Shown: positions 60,865 to 64,000 of the stretch, piece after piece
Position numbering within the stretch: position 1 is the stretch's first letter
Layout: every line of letters starts with the position of its first letter
NCBI GenBank assembly: GCA_014192625.1
Contig: BJHM01000005.1
Location: 1 to 64,000 of the forward strand
Direction: 5' to 3'
Source of the DNA: Planctomycetota bacterium
GTDB lineage: Bacteria; Planctomycetota; UBA1135; UBA2386
DNA length: 64,000 bases
Program-made: the position numbers and the translations under genes
The notes under the pieces: model-generated
Database searches by the model: none
What the model saw: only the letters and a program-made list of their open reading frames with translations
Told to the model about the DNA's origin: nothing

Positions 60865-61932
60865 TTATTCTGCGTTGAGGATGCTGATTCGTTGAGCAAC
60901 TTTGCCGGCGATCTCGATGAAGGCGCGACCGGAGGCACTGTCTGGATTTGAAAGGACGATTGGTTTGCCGTTATCGCCGCCTTCGCGCACGGCAATCTCG
61001 ATAGGTACTTGGCCGAGAATCGGCGTGCCAAACTCGGCTTCGATCTTTTTGCCACCACCTGAGCCGAATAGATGATAGCGCTCAGTGCTGCCAGGCGGTG
61101 TGAACCACGCCATGTTCTCGACGAGGCCGAGGATCGGTACGTTGACGGTTTGGAACATGCGGATCGCCTTTTTCACGTCGAGCACGGAGACATCCTGCGG
61201 CGTCGTGACGATGACAGTGCCCATGATATGAGCTTGTTGTGCCAGCGAGAGCTGCGCGTCGCCGGTGCCGGGGGGCAGATCGACAACGAGGTAGTCGAGG
61301 TTTTCCCAAGCCACATCGTAGAGAAACTGGCGCACCGCAGAGTGCAGCATCGGGCCGCGCCAGATCACCGGCTGGTCATCGGCGACGAGCAGCGCCATCG
61401 ACATGACCTGCAGGCCGTGCGCGGTGAGCGGCATGATTTTTTTGTTTTGGACCAACGGCTGTCCGCGCACGCCGAGCATCAGCGGCACATTGGGGCCGTA
61501 AACATCAGCGTCGAGGATGCCCACGTTCGCGCCAGTGCGAGCCAGTGCACAGGCGAGGTTGACGGCGACGGTCGACTTGCCGACGCCACCCTTGCCGGAC
61601 GACACGGCAATCACATTTTTCACGCCTGGGATCAGGCCTTTCTCGCCGAGCACCGGGCGGCTCGAAGTCACGCGCGCGGTCATCTCGACAGTGACTTGAG
61701 TTACGCCGGGGACGGCCATCACAGCGCGCTCTGCCTGTGACTTCATCAGTTCTTTTACTGGACACGCTGGGGTCGTCAGTTCGATTTGGAACGTGACGTT
61801 CGCGCCGCAGATCCGCAGGTCCTTGATGAACCCGAGAGCGACAATGTCTTTTTGCAGGTCCGGATCGCGGACGGCCCGCAGGGCTTGCAGGATCTCGGCT
61901 TCAGTGGGAGCAGCGCTCGCTTTGGTAAACAT
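60865..61932 (-). CDS. mrp: Mrp/ApbC-type iron-sulfur carrier ATPase
   Basis: 355 residues from ATG at 61932 (MFTKASAAPT). The N-terminal DUF59/MIP18 domain (residues about 10-85) has a conserved TTPACPVKELM; the P-loop SSGKGGVGKS at 111-120 has the deviant Walker A Lys; VVDLPPGTGDAQLSL and GLVENMAWF are typical. The CxxC near the C terminus, which bridges an Fe-S cluster in ApbC, is absent: MAWFTPPGSTERYHLFGSGG. Cys-less members of this group exist in other phyla. It presumably carries Fe-S clusters. Next downstream is DUF1858 with a CxxC. Confidence 0.93.
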   Translation of the reverse strand: MFTKASAAPTEAEILQALRAVRDPDLQKDIVALGFIKDLRICGANVTFQIELTTPACPVKELMKSQAERAVMAVPGVTQVTVEMTARVTSSRPVLGEKGLIPGVKNVIAVSSGKGGVGKSTVAVNLACALARTGANVGILDADVYGPNVPLMLGVRGQPLVQNKKIMPLTAHGLQVMSMALLVADDQPVIWRGPMLHSAVRQFLYDVAWENLDYLVVDLPPGTGDAQLSLAQQAHIMGTVIVTTPQDVSVLDVKKAIRMFQTVNVPILGLVENMAWFTPPGSTERYHLFGSGGGKKIEAEFGTPILGQVPIEIAVREGGDNGKPIVLSNPDSASGRAFIEIAGKVAQRISILNAE

Positions 61933-62074
61933 CGGGGCGATAAAATTAGCCCTGAGATGAGGCCATATCAAGGAGGCCAGAAGCAAGACTGATGAAGGAT
62001 TGTCTCTCTTCAGAACGTTCTTGGCGCGGACCACGTCCAAGGTCGCCCTTTACTAGATACTCTTTTGAACCACC

Positions 62075-63109
62075 ATGTTTCGCCCAACCGTCACTTCGAT
62101 GCTCCTGTGTCTTACGCTGACTGCGACCATTGTTGCGCAGGCGGAAGAGCAATCCTCCGATGCTCGTCGTGGCGGGGACGCTCGGGCTGCCAAGGAAGGC
62201 GGGGATGCCGCACGCTCGCCTTCCAAGCCTGGTGGCGTTAGCAAGCCTGGCGCTCCTGGCTTTGGTGCTTCAAAACTGACCGAGAAGGGGCAGGCCGAGT
62301 TGTCGGAGGAAGAAGAAAAAGTGGCCGCGGAAGCGTTGTTGCGCATGACGCCGGCGGAGCGCTTGGCGCGCAGCCCATCACATGGCTCACTCGGTCACTG
62401 TCGGTTCGATACCCACCTTTTGCCCGAGCGCCTGCTGCCTGGCCGGTCGGGCACCTTGATCGTCACAATGGTGTTCGAGGGTGACTCAGTAATGCCATCG
62501 CCGCCAAATCTCATCTGCCGCGCAGTTGGCGGACCGCCAGATCTATTGTTTGGCGATTACCAGCTCGAACCAGCGCCATTGGGTGGCAAGCAAGCCAAGA
62601 GCTACGCAGGTGTTCCGGTGTATGACAACTGGGCGACACTCCGCATCCCCGTGACGCTGGCCGCGCAAGTGGCGCTTGGGCAGGAGCGGCAGGGTTGCCT
62701 GGAAATGACCTTCGATCTCTATAATGCTGTCTCGGGGCAACCCGTTGGACGCTTCATCGAGAATGTCCAAGTAAAGGTAGAGGCCGGCAGCTCCCCAGAC
62801 CCGGCCATCCTGATGGCGACCGTGCCGTCAGAAGCATTAAAGGCAGCCCCAGCCGGTGCTGTCCCCACGGAAAAGGAGCAAGCGCAGCAGGTTGCTGCGC
62901 CGAGCCTGCAAAGTCCTAGTAAAGCTGACGGGCGCGCAGGCAATGCGCAGTCGCTGCCGAGTGGCGGCATAGCAGATCCTGAGGATGCAGAAAGTGCGTC
63001 TTTCGGCATGCCGGTCGTGCTAGCCAATGAGCTAAACGTATGGCTCCCCGTGTCAGGCGGTTTGCTGGTCATTGCCGTCGTGGGGCTCATCATGTTGCGG
63101 CGGCGGTGA
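62075..63109 (+). CDS. Secreted, C-terminally membrane-anchored protein of unknown function
   Basis: 344 residues. A signal peptide (MFRPTVTSMLLCLTLTATIV) is followed by a charged low-complexity stretch (GGDARAAKEGGDAARSPSKP), a compact middle domain (GHCRFDTHLLPERLLPGRSG, VPVYDNWATLRIPVTLAAQV), a linker rich in Ala/Pro, and a C-terminal helix with basic tail (VWLPVSGGLLVIAVVGLIML then RRR). The tail looks like a sorting/anchor signal: LPVSG, hydrophobic helix, Arg cluster. No family recognised. Confidence 0.75.
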   Translation: MFRPTVTSMLLCLTLTATIVAQAEEQSSDARRGGDARAAKEGGDAARSPSKPGGVSKPGAPGFGASKLTEKGQAELSEEEEKVAAEALLRMTPAERLARSPSHGSLGHCRFDTHLLPERLLPGRSGTLIVTMVFEGDSVMPSPPNLICRAVGGPPDLLFGDYQLEPAPLGGKQAKSYAGVPVYDNWATLRIPVTLAAQVALGQERQGCLEMTFDLYNAVSGQPVGRFIENVQVKVEAGSSPDPAILMATVPSEALKAAPAGAVPTEKEQAQQVAAPSLQSPSKADGRAGNAQSLPSGGIADPEDAESASFGMPVVLANELNVWLPVSGGLLVIAVVGLIMLRRR

Positions 63110-63253
63110 GCTGGCATTTTCCGTCAGGCGCAAGTATTTGTTGGGTAGCACAATGTAATTTGGGGTGCTCCGTATCGCATGCGAGCGATCAGCCTGCGGT
63201 GCTATGGCATTTTTCTGATAGTTTATTTGGCATAGAGTTTGATACTGATTAGT

Positions 63254-63282
63254 GCAGGCCTCATTGTCCGAATCAGGCCTGC
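63254..63282. promoter_or_regulatory. Inverted repeat in the leader of the sigma-factor gene
   Basis: A perfect 8-bp inverted repeat gcaggcct/aggcctgc with a 13-base loop, 48 bp upstream of the ATG at 63331. No T-run follows, so a terminator is unlikely. It may be an operator for a dimeric regulator or an RNA hairpin in the leader. The surrounding 220 bp is markedly more AT-rich than the rest of the window. Confidence 0.5.
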
Positions 63283-63330
63283 TGTGCGATCCCTCCTAAT
63301 TAGTCTCAGCGATCCCCCGCGCTGAATGAT

Positions 63331-64000
63331 ATGAAAAATCTTAAGACTCATATTGCGAAATATTTACCGTCATTGATCTCGTCGCAAATCAGCATTGGCC
63401 AGATAGATTTGATTTTAGCTGATACGCCGGAGCGGTTTTTCCAAGTTACAAGAGATCTTGCAGAATTTATAAGGCAACAAGGATCAAAGGTTGACGTCCT
63501 TAGTTTTCGTGCAAGCCGGATGGCTTCCGAGCATGCTGTGAACCCGACGCAAGAGCAAATTGCGCTGGACCGCACCCGTAGAAGTGCGGCTAAAGGCGTC
63601 CTGCAGATGGACGCCGAGGAAGAGCTGACGATGGCCCGGTGCTATGAGTTCCTAGTGCTGCGTGTTCAGGTCGAAATCGAGCGACTGGGTGTTGTTGGCG
63701 CGCAGGCGGCGGTGCTTTGTAAGTGTCCAGACAGAGAAATTATGGCCGCAATGGCTGCCTTTGCTGACACCAGCTATTTGTGCCAGTGTATCTTGGAGCG
63801 TCACCAGCTACGGAATCTGTATATTGAATCTGTTATGCACTGCGTGGATGCCGTTGTGTCCCGCTACAGCGGCCTTGGTGTTGACTCCCAAGACCTGAAG
63901 CAGGAGGGCATCGCTTCGCTCTTTTGTGCCATCGACGGCTTTGATTGGCGCCGCAAGCTCCGGTTCCGGACATACGCACAATTCTGGATCAGGCAGGCGG
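63331..64000 (+). CDS. RNA polymerase sigma-70 family factor, partial (runs off the window)
   Basis: The frame opens at ATG 63331 and stays open to the end of the window, 223 codons. Residues about 157-223 are a clear sigma-70 region 2: RHQLRNLYIESVMHCVDAV (2.1-2.2), DSQDLKQEGIASLFCAIDGF with LKQEG in place of LIQEG, and DWRRKLRFRTYAQFWIRQA (2.3-2.4, compare FKFSTYATWWIRQA). An acidic region-1.2-like helix (MDAEEELTMARCYEFLVL) precedes it. The first 60 residues (KTHIAKYLPSLISSQISIGQ) have no match I recognise and are encoded by AT-rich DNA unlike the rest. No Shine-Dalgarno is visible. The rest, including regions 3 and 4, is outside the window. Confidence 0.85.
   Translation, partial: MKNLKTHIAKYLPSLISSQISIGQIDLILADTPERFFQVTRDLAEFIRQQGSKVDVLSFRASRMASEHAVNPTQEQIALDRTRRSAAKGVLQMDAEEELTMARCYEFLVLRVQVEIERLGVVGAQAAVLCKCPDREIMAAMAAFADTSYLCQCILERHQLRNLYIESVMHCVDAVVSRYSGLGVDSQDLKQEGIASLFCAIDGFDWRRKLRFRTYAQFWIRQA

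Noticed and set aside
63227-63255. Sigma-70 promoter with TTGGCA as the -35 box for the sigma-factor gene
   Set aside because: No acceptable -10 element at 16-18 bp spacing could be found.

Overview
The window is a stretch of high-GC bacterial chromosome, about 57 protein genes in short, alternating, tightly packed operons. The best guess for the host is a Planctomycetota-type bacterium. The evidence is the secreted cytochrome-c-like DUF1587/1592 protein paired with a Tat-exported DUF1552 protein, FG-GAP/VCBS and carboxypeptidase-regulatory-like secreted proteins, PQQ-type sugar dehydrogenase, M61 peptidase, ceramidase-like hydrolase and a long two-domain ThyX. Verrucomicrobiota, Acidobacteriota or Myxococcota cannot be excluded from content alone. 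Shine-Dalgarno sequences are rare, while 4-bp stop/start overlaps (ATGA, GTGA, perhaps CTGA) join many genes.

Layout. 1-7.8 kb: an 18-copy minisatellite, ThyX, thioredoxin reductase, a small lipoprotein, two coupled secreted proteins, a nonsense-interrupted hemerythrin gene and a second minisatellite. 7.8-19 kb: an orphan ABC ATPase, sugar dehydrogenase, RNase HI, a first polysaccharide group (glycosyltransferase, MOP flippase, GT2), an HDOD protein, a large secreted protein and leucine dehydrogenase with its terminator. 19-25 kb: one minus-strand operon tdh-kbl-map-GT4-GT-C; the methionine aminopeptidase is of the archaeal/eukaryotic type II. 25-32 kb: a lipoprotein, thioesterase, stand-alone Clp N-domain protein, a decayed fragment of a membrane pyrophosphatase, a YyaL-like protein, RsfS, and an intact pyrophosphatase-family gene that has lost its catalytic loops. 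32-40 kb: DedA and an ABC exporter operon, an FHA protein, a three-gene GT4 operon and a second secreted regulatory-domain protein. 41-49 kb: HD phosphohydrolase, HEAT-like protein, OB-fold/PolB-type exonuclease, aminotransferase, a 711-residue membrane-anchored protein of unknown function and tRNA-Leu(GAG). 49-64 kb: DUF1552/DUF1592 pair, M61 peptidase, SirB1-like protein, ceramidase-like lipoprotein, M50 protease with xseB and an N-terminally extended xseA, lipB, trxA, DUF1858 plus mrp, a membrane-anchored protein, and the start of a sigma-70 factor cut by the window edge.

How it fits together. Much of the window is core metabolism and envelope work: threonine to glycine plus acetyl-CoA (tdh/kbl), thioredoxin redox (trxB, trxA), lipoate (lipB), Fe-S delivery (mrp/DUF1858), DNA repair (xseAB, rnhA, exonuclease) and surface polysaccharide synthesis (eight glycosyltransferase-like genes and a flippase).

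The most unusual signals are: (1) a membrane pyrophosphatase homologue without catalytic loops, accompanied 2.7 kb away by an inverted, minisatellite-invaded relic of the same gene family; (2) nine different short tandem repeats, eight of them in or at the edges of gaps between genes, three with a 13-bp period; (3) exonuclease VII large subunit carrying a HARP-like N-terminal module; (4) a type II methionine aminopeptidase in a bacterium; (5) the interrupted hemerythrin gene. No CRISPR array, transposase, phage gene or rRNA was seen.
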